Positions 44,255-53,078 of a stretch of DNA of 64,000 nucleotides are shown one piece after another. The position numbers and the translations under genes are program-made. The DNA is from CBDANO01 sp965197665 (GTDB lineage Bacteria > Chloroflexota > Dehalococcoidia > Lucifugimonadales > UBA3495): contig CBDANO010000005.1 of the NCBI GenBank assembly GCA_965197665.1, positions 1,364,001 to 1,428,000 on the forward strand. The letters are read 5' to 3'. Under the pieces are notes generated by a model. It made no database searches. It had not been told where the DNA came from and saw nothing but the letters and a program-made list of their open reading frames with translations. Position 1 is the first letter of the stretch, and each line of letters begins with the position of its first letter.

Positions 44255-44815
44255 ATGAGCGGGGGTTGTCAATCCGGCGCCCTAATAGACGTTTCCGTCG
44301 ATGAGGCCTTCCGGGGGTGCCTTCCGGAGTCTTGGCTGCGGGACGTGGTAGAGGCCGCCCTCGGCGAGGCGTCACCCCAAGGAGAGGCGTGTCAGGTGAG
44401 CTTGTTGGTAACCGGCGACGAGGCGGTACGCGGTCTCAACCGGGACTTCAGAGGCTTGGACGAGGTGACCGACGTGCTTTCCTTCTCCGCTGCGCATCCC
44501 GGTCTTTGGCAAGGCGAGAACAACCGGACTGAAGGGCGCCATACCGGACACGGAAATAGCGGCGGTTCCCCTTTCATCTATCCCCCGGAAGAGCCCGCCC
44601 CCCTTGGCGAAGTAGTAATTTCCTATCCTCAAGCCCTCCGGCAAGCGTCGGAGCGGGGCCTGCCGTTGGAACGAGAACTGGCGCTTCTAATTGTTCACGG
44701 CGTACTGCACTTGGCCGGCCACGACCATCTGGAGAAGGAAGAAGCAAGCAAGATGCAAACCAAGGAACGGGCCGCGTTGGACAAAGCGCCTCAGCTTGGG
44801 ACGCCGCGCCAATGA
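44255..44815 (+). CDS. ybeY: Endoribonuclease YbeY
   Basis: 186 residues from ATG at 44255; the frame is open through tRNA-Glu upstream but that part is not coding. HGVLHLAGHDH is the zinc-binding HGxLHLxGxDH motif, preceded by LNRDFRGLDEVTDVLSFSA. YbeY takes part in 16S rRNA 3'-end maturation and ribosome quality control. A linker of about 25 residues between VLSFSA and LGEVVISYPQA is longer than usual. It overlaps dnaX by 4 bp (ATGA). Confidence 0.93.
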   Translation: MSGGCQSGALIDVSVDEAFRGCLPESWLRDVVEAALGEASPQGEACQVSLLVTGDEAVRGLNRDFRGLDEVTDVLSFSAAHPGLWQGENNRTEGRHTGHGNSGGSPFIYPPEEPAPLGEVVISYPQALRQASERGLPLERELALLIVHGVLHLAGHDHLEKEEASKMQTKERAALDKAPQLGTPRQ

Positions 44816-46497
44816 CGTCGCAAGTCTATTACCGCAAGTGGCGCCCCGGCAGCTTTGCCGAGTTGGTCGGCCAAGAGCACGTGGCCACTACCCTACTCCA
44901 GTCGATCAAGCAGGGCCGGGTTTCCCATTCATACCTGTTTTGCGGACCCCGGGGGGCCGGCAAGACCACCACCGCCCGTATCCTAGCCAAGGCCGTCAAT
45001 TGCTTGGACCTTCAAGACGGCGACCCGTGCAACTCGTGCGAGATTTGCTTGTCCGTCAACGAAGGCCGCTTCATGGACATCATCGAATTGGACGCCGCCA
45101 GCAACCGGGGAATCGACGAGATCAGAGAAATACGGGAGAAAGTCAACTTCTCGCCTACCTGGGGCAGCCGCAAGGTGTACATCATCGACGAGGCCCACAT
45201 GCTCACCGACGCGGCTTCCAACGCATTCCTCAAGACCCTGGAAGAGCCGCCGGCCCACGTGATCTTCGTTCTATGCACCACCGAGTCTCACAAGATTTTG
45301 CCTACTATCGTGTCCCGCTGCCAGAGGTTCGACTTTCGACGTATACCGGCGGAACTCATTTACAACCGTCTCGCCTCCATAACCGAGGCGGAAGGGGTCA
45401 CCGTTGATGCGGAAGCGCTCCGCTTGGTGGCCCGGTACGCCGCGGGGAGCCTGCGAGACGCTCAAAATCTTTTGGAGCAACTGGTGGTTTCCTATGGCGG
45501 CGGGGTGGGCGTGGCCCAAGTGGAGGACCTGCTAGGATTGGGCCACGGCGAACGCTGGTTGGACTTGGTCAAGTACTTGCTGATGGGCAACACCTCGGCT
45601 TCCCTGGGAGTAGTAAATCAAGCCGCGTGGGATGGGACGGACCTGCGGCAAGTCCACCGCCAGACCCTGGAGCTTTTACGGGCGGCCATGCTGCTGCACT
45701 TGGGGTCCGGTGACTCCTTGGACCTTCCCGAGCACGCGGCAACCCAGCTAGGAGAGTTGGTAAGCCAAATCCCGCCGTGGCGGATCATGAAGGCGGTAAG
45801 GGCCTGGGGCGAAGTCAACATGCGCTACGACGCTCCATCCACTTTGCCGCTGGAGTTGGCCGTGGTGGATATTTGCCAAGAGCAAGCCCCGCCGGCGGCC
45901 GCTGTACCTAAGCAAACCGCCGCCGCGCCGCCTAGGACCGCCCCACCTGAACCGCCTCGGCCCGCACCCCAGGCCGCCCCGGCACCGCCCGTCCAGGCGA
46001 AGGCGCCGGCGGCTGGGTCCGAGCCGTCCGGCCACCCGGTAGAGCAACCGGGGCAGGCGGGCCAAAGGGCGGCCGCATCCGCGGAGACCGCGGCTAATCA
46101 ACCCCCACCGCCCTCGGAGAACCCCGGCGACCTAGCGGAGACCTGGACGGCGACGGTAAAAGCCCTGGCCCGGCACAAGGGCAAGAAGTATAACTTGGGG
46201 GCATTGTTGAGGGACTGCCGGTCCGACGCCGTTTCCTTGGACGGGGAGACCCTCGTATTGGCCTTTACCCACCGGACCCACATGGAGCGGATGCAAGAGG
46301 AGATGGAGGACCCCAAGGGGCGGAGCTTGGTCGCGGAAGTGGTGGGCCGGGTCTTTCAAAAGCCCTACGAGTTCAAGCTTACTTTGCTGGAAAGCAACGG
46401 TACCGGCGGCGCCTCTCCCCGGTCCGCCCAGAACAGCCCCTTGGTGCGCGCCGCCATGGGTATGGGCGCCAGAATCATAGATGAGGTTGCGGAATGA
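44812..46497 (+). CDS. dnaX: DNA polymerase III subunits gamma/tau
   Basis: 561 residues. Walker A is CGPRGAGKTTTARILAKA, followed by the zinc-binding cysteines CLDLQDGDPCNSCEICLS and Walker B with YIIDEAHMLTDAASNAFLK. Residues 355-440 are a Pro/Ala-rich linker, then a tau-like C-terminal domain. It is the clamp-loader ATPase. No A-rich slippery site for a programmed gamma frameshift was seen. The gene overlaps ybeY at its start and ybaB at its end by 4 bp each, so the three are translationally coupled. Confidence 0.95.
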   Translation: MTSQVYYRKWRPGSFAELVGQEHVATTLLQSIKQGRVSHSYLFCGPRGAGKTTTARILAKAVNCLDLQDGDPCNSCEICLSVNEGRFMDIIELDAASNRGIDEIREIREKVNFSPTWGSRKVYIIDEAHMLTDAASNAFLKTLEEPPAHVIFVLCTTESHKILPTIVSRCQRFDFRRIPAELIYNRLASITEAEGVTVDAEALRLVARYAAGSLRDAQNLLEQLVVSYGGGVGVAQVEDLLGLGHGERWLDLVKYLLMGNTSASLGVVNQAAWDGTDLRQVHRQTLELLRAAMLLHLGSGDSLDLPEHAATQLGELVSQIPPWRIMKAVRAWGEVNMRYDAPSTLPLELAVVDICQEQAPPAAAVPKQTAAAPPRTAPPEPPRPAPQAAPAPPVQAKAPAAGSEPSGHPVEQPGQAGQRAAASAETAANQPPPPSENPGDLAETWTATVKALARHKGKKYNLGALLRDCRSDAVSLDGETLVLAFTHRTHMERMQEEMEDPKGRSLVAEVVGRVFQKPYEFKLTLLESNGTGGASPRSAQNSPLVRAAMGMGARIIDEVAE

Positions 46498-46790
46498 ACC
46501 GGAATATGATGAAGCAGGCCCAAAAGCAGTTGGCCCAGTTGCAAAAAATTCAGCAGGAATTAGAAAGCCTCACCGTCGAGGGCAGCGCCGGCGGCGGCGT
46601 GGTCAAAGTTTCCATGTCCGGCAAGCAGGTGGTGGACTCGGTGACCATCGAGCCCGAAGCTGCGGAAGACGTGGAATTGCTCCAAGACTTGGTAGCGGCC
46701 GCGGTCAACGACGCCCTAGCCAAGGCCCAAGAGATGGCGGCCCAAAAGATGGGCCCTCTTACCGGCGGGATCAAGGGGCTGGGGTTCTAG
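46494..46790 (+). CDS. ybaB: YbaB/EbfC nucleoid-associated protein
   Basis: 98 residues with the family start NMMKQAQKQLAQLQKIQQEL and VVKVSMSGKQVVDSVTI; it ends with MGPLTGGIKGLGF. The protein is a small dimer that binds DNA. The ATG overlaps the dnaX stop. The order dnaX-ybaB-recR is conserved widely among bacteria. Confidence 0.94.
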   Translation: MNRNMMKQAQKQLAQLQKIQQELESLTVEGSAGGGVVKVSMSGKQVVDSVTIEPEAAEDVELLQDLVAAAVNDALAKAQEMAAQKMGPLTGGIKGLGF

Positions 46791-46929
46791 TTCCCTCGAC
46801 TTAACTCTGTCAATTCGGCGCTTTCGATTTCAGTCTTGTCGATAAGACAACAAGTGTTAGCATGACCGTCGCATCCTTGGACCGGCAGCCCGGTACGGCC
46901 CCGCCGACCGAAAAGGCCCCGTTAGCCGC

Positions 46930-47544
46930 ATGAGCAGCAACCCGTTACCCTCGGCCGCTCCCTCTTTGGCCCGCTTGGTGCAAGAACTGAACAAGTTGCC
47001 CGGCATCGGCCCCAAAAGCGCCCAGCGTCTGGCTTACCACATCATCCGCTTACCCAATGAAGAGGCTTATTCCCTAGCCGACGCCGTCAGCGCGGTGAAG
47101 CGGAATATCATCATTTGCCAGGACTGCCAAAACCTGACCGACGAGTCGCCGTGTTCCATCTGCGCCGACCCTCGCCGCAACCGGGACCTGCTATGCGTCG
47201 TAGAGGAGCCCTTGGACGTGCTGGCCTTGGAGCGGGCCAGGTGCTACCGGGGCTTGTACCACGTGCTGCACGGCGCTATATCGCCCATGAACGGGATAGG
47301 CCCCGGCAGTCTCAAACTTAAAGAGCTCTTTTCCCGCTTGTCCGGTGAGGAAATAACCGAGTTGGTAATAGCAACCAATCCCACGCTGGAAGGGGAAGCC
47401 ACCGCCAAGTACATCCAGCGTCATATTTCTTCGGACGGGGTCAAGGTCACTCACTTGGCCCGGGGGCTTCCGGTGGGCGGCTCCCTGGAATATACCGACG
47501 ACATGACGCTGAGCCGGGCTTTCCAGGGGCGGCAGGAACTCTAG
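46930..47544 (+). CDS. recR: Recombination protein RecR
   Basis: 204 residues. The helix-hairpin-helix LPGIGPKSAQRLAYHII comes first, then the zinc finger CQDCQNLTDESPCSIC, then the Toprim domain (LLCVVEEPLDVLALER and HVLHGAISPMNGIGP). RecR acts with RecF and RecO to load RecA on gapped DNA. recO follows after 1 bp, placing two partners together. Confidence 0.96.
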   Translation: MSSNPLPSAAPSLARLVQELNKLPGIGPKSAQRLAYHIIRLPNEEAYSLADAVSAVKRNIIICQDCQNLTDESPCSICADPRRNRDLLCVVEEPLDVLALERARCYRGLYHVLHGAISPMNGIGPGSLKLKELFSRLSGEEITELVIATNPTLEGEATAKYIQRHISSDGVKVTHLARGLPVGGSLEYTDDMTLSRAFQGRQEL

Positions 47545-47545
47545 C

Positions 47546-48325
47546 ATGGCGCCGCCAAGAAGCTACCAGTGCGAAGCTCTTACTATTGGGAAATCGCCTA
47601 CCGGCGAGGCCGACCTGATCGTGACTCTTCTTACCAAAGACCGGGGGAAAGTGCGCGCGATAGCCAGGGGCGGCCGCCGGTCGACCAGCAAGATGGTCGG
47701 CCACCTGGAACCGCTGACCCAAGTGCAGGCCTCGCTGGCCCAGGGCCGTAGCTTGGACTACGTCACCCAAGTGCAAATACTGGAGAATTTCGCCGCCCTC
47801 AAGAACAGTCTCGACGGGATTAGCAAGGGCCAGTACGCGGCGGAACTGGCCGACGGCTTCGCATCTGAAGCCAGCCCCAACCAACCCCTTTACAACCTGG
47901 TCGTCGAAGTCTTGCACGCATTGAATTCGGACCCGGAATCTGACCGGCCCCTAAGGTTTTTCGAGCTGCAACTTTTGGGAGTTTCCGGCCTGATGCCTGA
48001 GCTTTACTGCTGCGTGGAGTGTCGGCAGCCATTGGCGCCCGGCCAACACCGGTACAGCCCCACTGTGGGCGGGACTCTATGCTCCGTTTGTCAACCGGCG
48101 GGGGCCCACGTCCGGCCGCTGTCCCTGCGGGCTCTCAAGGTACTGCGTTTGCTGCACCGTGGACCCTTGGCTGACATCGTTGGCCTGAACATGTCTCCCG
48201 ACTTGGCCCAAGAGATCAAGGCGGTGCTCGCCGGTACGGTCAGCTACTGGCTGGATAAAGAAATACAGTCAAATTCGTTCTTAGAGCAGCTACGACGCGA
48301 GTCCAAAACCCATGTATATACTTAG
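47546..48325 (+). CDS. recO: DNA repair protein RecO
   Basis: 259 residues. The OB fold starts YQCEALTIGKSPTGEADLIVTLLTKDRG (first part characteristic), and a zinc site follows, CCVECRQPL with TLCSVCQPAG. RecO anneals strands and helps RecA displace SSB. It lies 1 bp after recR and is the last gene of the likely ybeY-recO operon. Confidence 0.92.
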   Translation: MAPPRSYQCEALTIGKSPTGEADLIVTLLTKDRGKVRAIARGGRRSTSKMVGHLEPLTQVQASLAQGRSLDYVTQVQILENFAALKNSLDGISKGQYAAELADGFASEASPNQPLYNLVVEVLHALNSDPESDRPLRFFELQLLGVSGLMPELYCCVECRQPLAPGQHRYSPTVGGTLCSVCQPAGAHVRPLSLRALKVLRLLHRGPLADIVGLNMSPDLAQEIKAVLAGTVSYWLDKEIQSNSFLEQLRRESKTHVYT

Positions 48326-48411
48326 TCACCCGCCCGGAACGGTCAGCGAATGATCTTAGCCCGGGCCCATTCGAGCGCGCTGCCGCTCATGGATACTTAA
48401 GTGAGGAATCT

Positions 48412-49983
48412 TTGTTTAGCAAAATACTGATTGGCAACCGAGGCGAAATCGCTTGCCGGATAATTCGCACCTGCCGGAGTTTGGGTATCAAGACCGTGGC
48501 GGTGTACTCGGAGGTGGACCGGAATTCCCTTCACGTTCAACAAGCCGACGAAGCCTATCTTTTGGGAGGAGCGGCCCCCAAAGAAAACTACTTGAACCGG
48601 GAGAAGATCCTGGCCGCGGCCCGCGAAAGCGGGGCGGAGGCCATACATCCCGGCTACGGGTTCCTCTCGGAGAACCCATCCTTCGCCCGCTTGTGCCAAG
48701 AGGCCGGGGTCCACTTCATCGGCCCAACACCCGAAGTAATGGAGACGATGGGCGACAAGCTACAAGCCCGCAAACTAGCCAAAAAGGCCGGGTTGCCCAT
48801 TTTGCCGGGGACCGATGAAGCGGTTGACGATAGTCAGGCCCTCGACCGGGCTTGGAAGTTGGGGTTCCCACTCATGGTCAAGGCCGCGGAGGGCGGCGGC
48901 GGCATCGGCATTCACATCATCGAGTCGATGGAAGAGTTGATTCCCATAATCGAACGCACGCGGCAGGTCTCCGCCAACGCCTTCGGCAGCGCCAAGTTAT
49001 ATTTCGAGCGGTACCTGAAACACGCCTCCCACATCGAAGTGCAGCTAATCGGCGATGAGCACGGTAATTTGGTCCACTTGTGCGAGCGGGACTGCTCGGT
49101 GCAACGGCGCAATCAAAAGCTCATCGAAGAGACCCAAGCAGCCAAACTCACGCCCAAGATCAGGCGAAAGGTCTCCAATCTGGCGCTGAAGCTGGGGAAG
49201 AAGATCGGCTACACCAATGCCGGGACCGTGGAGTTCTTGGTGTCCGCCGACGGCCAAATCTACTTTCTGGAAATGAACACCCGGCTTCAAGTCGAACACG
49301 GTGTGACGGAGATGGTAACCGGAGTCGACCTAGTGGAACTCCAGATAAGGGTGGCTGCCGGAGAACGCCTGCACTTCACCCAAAAAGACATCAAACCCAA
49401 GGGCCACGCCATCGAAGCCCGGATCTACCCGGAAGACCCGGACACCTTCATGCCCGACGCCGGAACGATTTCCGGGCTTCACCTGCCCTCGGGGCCCCAC
49501 GTCCGAGTGGATAGCGCCCTGCGCGACGGCTATCAAGTCGCGCTGGAATACGAACCCCTCCTCGCCAAAGTGATGGCTTGGGGGGAAAATCGAGAAGAGG
49601 CCATCAAGCATCTTTTGCGGGCGTTACTGGCCTTCCGCATCGAGGGGGTCAAGTGCGGCATTCCGTTGATTCGGGACATCCTGTCCAGCGAAGAGTTCGC
49701 CGACAGCACTTATCACACCGGTTCAATCCCGGTGTGGCTGGAGCAGCGCAGCCGTCGCCAGAATCATCCCCACGCTCCCGCCGGGGGGAACGGTCATGCT
49801 TCGGCCAACGGCCACGAGGCAAACGGCCGGGCAATCGCCGCCGCCATCGGAGTATCCTTGGCATTGGCTTTGAAGGGCGCCCAGCCTCACGCTGCGTCGA
49901 CTTCCCCGGTCAGTCCCTGGCGAGTCTACGGCCGCCGGGAACAGCTCCTTTCCCGTACCCTGGGGAATAAGGGTTGGCGGTAA
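48412..49983 (+). CDS. accC: Biotin carboxylase with C-terminal extension
   Basis: 523 residues with a TTG start at 48412, preceded by GAGGAATC. ILIGNRGEIACRIIRTCRSL, the ATP-grasp loop KAAEGGGGIGIHII and YFLEMNTRLQVEHGVTEMVTG are diagnostic. It carboxylates biotin on a carrier with ATP and bicarbonate. The usual enzyme has about 450 residues. The extra 75 form a His/Ala-rich, low-complexity segment (PHAPAGGNGHASANGHEANG) ending in a short ordered stretch. The carrier gene overlaps its last 10 bp. No carboxyltransferase is adjacent, so the acyl-CoA substrate (acetyl or propionyl) is open. Confidence 0.92.
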   Translation: MFSKILIGNRGEIACRIIRTCRSLGIKTVAVYSEVDRNSLHVQQADEAYLLGGAAPKENYLNREKILAAARESGAEAIHPGYGFLSENPSFARLCQEAGVHFIGPTPEVMETMGDKLQARKLAKKAGLPILPGTDEAVDDSQALDRAWKLGFPLMVKAAEGGGGIGIHIIESMEELIPIIERTRQVSANAFGSAKLYFERYLKHASHIEVQLIGDEHGNLVHLCERDCSVQRRNQKLIEETQAAKLTPKIRRKVSNLALKLGKKIGYTNAGTVEFLVSADGQIYFLEMNTRLQVEHGVTEMVTGVDLVELQIRVAAGERLHFTQKDIKPKGHAIEARIYPEDPDTFMPDAGTISGLHLPSGPHVRVDSALRDGYQVALEYEPLLAKVMAWGENREEAIKHLLRALLAFRIEGVKCGIPLIRDILSSEEFADSTYHTGSIPVWLEQRSRRQNHPHAPAGGNGHASANGHEANGRAIAAAIGVSLALALKGAQPHAASTSPVSPWRVYGRREQLLSRTLGNKGWR

Positions 49984-50411
49984 CCAACCTTCGCATAAAA
50001 GTCGGCGACCGGTGGTACACAGTACAGGTAGGTGACCTGAGCCGCTCTCCTGTTGAAGTAACTGTGGAGGGCGAGACCTTCTTGGTGGAGGTCGAGGGGC
50101 TGGCGCCGGGGCCGGCCAGACTGCGGTCTGGCCGGCCCCGATCGGCCGATATCGAGGCTTCCCCTCCCCAGCGAGCTTCCGCCCCGTCGGACCCGGCTGA
50201 TAATATTATTCGGTCTCCCATGCCGGGCAGAGTCATCTCCATATTCGTGCGGCCGGGCGACCGGGTAGCCGCCGGGGACGAAGTCTGCGTCGTCGAGGCC
50301 ATGAAAATGGAGCAAAGCATCCGGTCGCTTAGGGACGGCGTCGTCAAGACCGTCCACGTCCAGCCTATGGATTCCGTAAGCTCCGACGATCCCCTCGTTG
50401 AGTTTGACTGA
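49974..50411 (+). CDS. Biotin carboxyl carrier protein
   Basis: 145 residues from a TTG overlapping accC. The biotinyl domain at residues 75-145 ends with VCVVEAMKMEQSIRSLRDG, in which the second K of EAMKM is the biotinylation site. Residues 1-45 form the N-terminal beta segment seen in carriers of the methylmalonyl/propionyl-CoA type. The linker is partly encoded by a 14-bp perfect hairpin (50108-50139). It receives carboxyl groups from AccC next door. Confidence 0.9.
   Translation: MAVTNLRIKVGDRWYTVQVGDLSRSPVEVTVEGETFLVEVEGLAPGPARLRSGRPRSADIEASPPQRASAPSDPADNIIRSPMPGRVISIFVRPGDRVAAGDEVCVVEAMKMEQSIRSLRDGVVKTVHVQPMDSVSSDDPLVEFD
50108..50139. repeat. 14-bp perfect inverted repeat inside the biotin carrier gene
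   Basis: GGGGCCGGCCAGAC and its exact complement are separated by TGCG. In frame it encodes part of the linker (GPARLRSGRPR) between the two ordered domains, where an insertion would be tolerated. Confidence 0.85.
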
Positions 50412-50464
50412 GTTGGAGCAGCAATTTCCGTGTCTTAAGATACAGCTGGTAAAGGGGGCTGCTC

Positions 50465-51616
50465 ATGCCACTCCATTTCACGCCGGAAGAACTGGCGGCG
50501 CGCCGAGAGAAGGCCATTGGATTGTTGCGGGCCCGCGGCCTCGACGGGCTGCTCATGTTCCGTCAGGAAAGCATGTACTACCTGACGGGCTATGACACCA
50601 TGGGCTATTCCATGTTCCAGTGCTTGTACATGGGTACCGACGGCAAGCTGGTCCTCCTTACCCGCTCGGCGGACCTGCGGCAAGCCCGCTTGACGTCGGT
50701 CATCGAGGACACGCGCATTTGGGTAGACAGCGCCGGTAGCGACCCCGGCCAGGACTTGCGAAGGATATTGGAAGAGCAGGGCTGCAAGGGCAAGCTATTG
50801 GGTGTGGAGCTTGAAGCCTATACTCTTACCGGCAAGCGTTGGGAGTACGTGAAAGCCGGCCTCGAAGGTCTTTGCGAATATGAGGACGCTTCGGACGTGG
50901 TGAGCCGGTTGCGGTTGGTCAAGAGCGCTCAAGAGTTGGAGTACGTTCGCCGGGCCGCCCAACTGGCTGACGATGCCTTGGAAGAAGCCCAACGCCTCGC
51001 CACTCCGGGCAGGCCGGAGGAAGAGGTGCTGGCGGCTATGCACGGCGCTATTTTCCGGGGCGGAGGCGACTACCCGGCATCCCGCTTCATCATAGGCGCC
51101 GGAGAGCGGGCGTTGATGGTGCGAAACTTTGCCGGCTACGGAGTGATCGGCGACAACGACCAGCTTCAATTGGAGTTCGGCGGGTCGTTCCGTCATTACC
51201 ACTCCTGCCTCATGCGTACCATCCTGACCGGAAGACCCAACCCCGGACAAGTTAGGATGCACGAGGCGGCCCGGAAGGCCTTGGGCGAGTGCCAGCGGGT
51301 CTGCCGTCCGGGGGCGTCCTTCGGCGACGTATTCGACGCCCACGCCGCGGTATTGGATGGGGAAGGACTGGCAAAGCACCGGTTGAACGCCTGCGGTTAC
51401 AGTCTGGGCGCTCTTTATCCACCGACCTGGATGGACTGGCCGATGCTCTATACCGGCAACCCGGTGGTCATCGAGCCGAACATGGTGATCTTCATGCACA
51501 TGATCCTGTTGGACAGCGACCGCGGCTTAGCCATGTCCTTGGGAGAGACCGTGGTGGTTACTCAGTCCGGCTGCGAGAGCCTCTCCAGAATGGGGCTGGA
51601 CCTCACCATCAACTAA
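50465..51616 (+). CDS. M24-fold (aminopeptidase P/creatinase-like) protein without the usual metal ligands
   Basis: 383 residues with the two-domain pita-bread layout: an N-terminal creatinase-type domain (RGLDGLLMFRQESMYYLTGYD) and a catalytic-type domain from residue 150. The five ligands of metallopeptidases are largely changed: the DxG position reads LEFGG, the second aspartate region reads HYHSCLMRT, the HxxGHxxG region reads NACGYSLGALY, and the EP of the MVxxxEP block is MVIFMHM. Creatinase also lacks metal and uses this fold to make sarcosine and urea from creatine. Its position 126 bp before grdE- and grdB-like genes is notable, since B components of this family act on amines such as sarcosine. 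The function is not known from sequence alone. Confidence 0.7.
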   Translation: MPLHFTPEELAARREKAIGLLRARGLDGLLMFRQESMYYLTGYDTMGYSMFQCLYMGTDGKLVLLTRSADLRQARLTSVIEDTRIWVDSAGSDPGQDLRRILEEQGCKGKLLGVELEAYTLTGKRWEYVKAGLEGLCEYEDASDVVSRLRLVKSAQELEYVRRAAQLADDALEEAQRLATPGRPEEEVLAAMHGAIFRGGGDYPASRFIIGAGERALMVRNFAGYGVIGDNDQLQLEFGGSFRHYHSCLMRTILTGRPNPGQVRMHEAARKALGECQRVCRPGASFGDVFDAHAAVLDGEGLAKHRLNACGYSLGALYPPTWMDWPMLYTGNPVVIEPNMVIFMHMILLDSDRGLAMSLGETVVVTQSGCESLSRMGLDLTIN

Positions 51617-51742
51617 CCCGATGGGTTTGATATTGTCCTCTCCCGCCTACAGGTCAGCTCAAAGTCAATCCCGACCGGCCCAAAGCAGAGACGAAGCGCC
51701 TCCCGCCGGGTTACATTTAGGAGTGTCCAAGGGAGTACATAA

Positions 51743-53035
51743 TTGAAGCTTCGCTTGGAAAGCTATGGGGTGAACGCCGTCCAACGGGGGAATAAGACCG
51801 GGCTGGAGCGCGGCGTCCTTACCATCAACGCTGAAGAGCTATGCCAGGTCGCCCGCTGGGATGAATCCATAGCGAAAGTGGACCTGGAGTTGGTCTCTCC
51901 GGGGGAAGAAGCGCGGATAGTCCACGTACTGGACGCGGTGGAACCGCGATGTAAAGCCTCGGAGGACCGGACGGTATTCCCCGGCTTCCTCGGACCGGCC
52001 AAAACCGTTGGCGACGGCACCACCCGGCGTTTGCGGGGAACGGCCGTGCTGGCGTCAGCCAGGCTGCCGGAACCCACCGGGGGAATCCTGGAATTCAACG
52101 AAGGCATTATCGACATGAGCGGGCCGGGCGTGGAATACTGCGCCTGCTCCAATACTCATAACTTGGTGTTCCTGTTTACGCCGCGATCCGGCGTCACCAA
52201 CCAGCAGTTCGAAAGCGCCGTTCGCCAAGGAACACTCCGGGTTTCGAGCCGATTGGCCGAAGCCGCCGTTGCGGGGGCCGCGCCGGATGAGGTGGAGGAG
52301 TTCGAGTTGGGCCCCGCCGCCCCGGGCCTTCCTCGGGTCGCATACGTCGATCAAGTGCAGCAGCAAGGGTTCCTTGTGCAGACTTTCCTCTATGGCCAGC
52401 CGGCTGCGGCGTTGCTGCCCACAGTCCTGCACCCCAACGAATACTTTGACGGCGCCGTCGTCAGCGGTAATTATCGAAGCATGATGAAGGTCCCCACGTG
52501 GCTGCGCCTCAATCACCCGGTGATACGCGAGCTTTACCGCCGTCACGGTCGGGACCTGAATTTCGTGGGGGTGGTCCTATGCCGCGGCCATCACGACGAC
52601 CACCAACTCAAGGAGCGGAACGGCTACATGGTAGCCAACGTGGCCCGGCTGCTAGGGGTCCAAGGGGTGGTGATGACTCTGGAAGGGACGGGCAATACCT
52701 GGGTTGATTTCATGCAGAGCGTCAAGGCTTTGGAGCAATCAGGGGTCCGAACTGTGCAGATCGTACACGAACTGGGAGGCCTCGAAGGCAAAGACTGGCC
52801 GATAGTCGATTACGTTCCGGAGGCCGATGCGATAGTCACCGGCGGAGGCGCCGACCGGAGGTTTACGGTCCCGGCCATGAAGAGGGTAGTCGGCGGCCCG
52901 GACGTGGTCTTTAGCTCCAACGAAGGGTGGGGGGAGAGCTTGCCGGCCGCAGGCCCCCTGACTATCAGCGCACATGAAATGTACGCCGGGTTCTGGATGA
53001 TGCAGGTCAACGGCCTCACGGCCCGTGACTTCTAA
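51743..53035 (+). CDS. GrdE-like component B subunit of the glycine/sarcosine/betaine reductase family
   Basis: 430 residues from TTG at 51743; AGGGAG lies 9 bases upstream. FPGFLGPAKTVGDGTTRRLRG, then EFNEGIIDMSGPGVEY and VQGVVMTLEGTGNTWVDFMQ, with AIVTGGGADRRFTVP, follow the order of GrdE, the pyruvoyl-precursor subunit of component B. In clostridia this subunit cleaves itself at a cysteine to give two chains; the candidate cysteine here cannot be assigned by eye (YCACSN and VVLCRGHH are both near conserved blocks). It is followed 43 bp later by the selenoprotein subunit. grdA, grdC and grdD are not seen. Confidence 0.82.
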   Translation: MKLRLESYGVNAVQRGNKTGLERGVLTINAEELCQVARWDESIAKVDLELVSPGEEARIVHVLDAVEPRCKASEDRTVFPGFLGPAKTVGDGTTRRLRGTAVLASARLPEPTGGILEFNEGIIDMSGPGVEYCACSNTHNLVFLFTPRSGVTNQQFESAVRQGTLRVSSRLAEAAVAGAAPDEVEEFELGPAAPGLPRVAYVDQVQQQGFLVQTFLYGQPAAALLPTVLHPNEYFDGAVVSGNYRSMMKVPTWLRLNHPVIRELYRRHGRDLNFVGVVLCRGHHDDHQLKERNGYMVANVARLLGVQGVVMTLEGTGNTWVDFMQSVKALEQSGVRTVQIVHELGGLEGKDWPIVDYVPEADAIVTGGGADRRFTVPAMKRVVGGPDVVFSSNEGWGESLPAAGPLTISAHEMYAGFWMMQVNGLTARDF

Positions 53036-53078
53036 ACCCGAGAGTTTTCCAGAAATTTCTTAAGATGAGAGGCGCGCC

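Noticed and set aside
44812..46497. Programmed frameshift in dnaX
   Set aside because: No A-rich slippery heptamer with a downstream hairpin was seen.
50465..51616. DMSP lyase DddP (also M24 fold)
   Set aside because: DddP keeps metal-binding residues that are replaced here.
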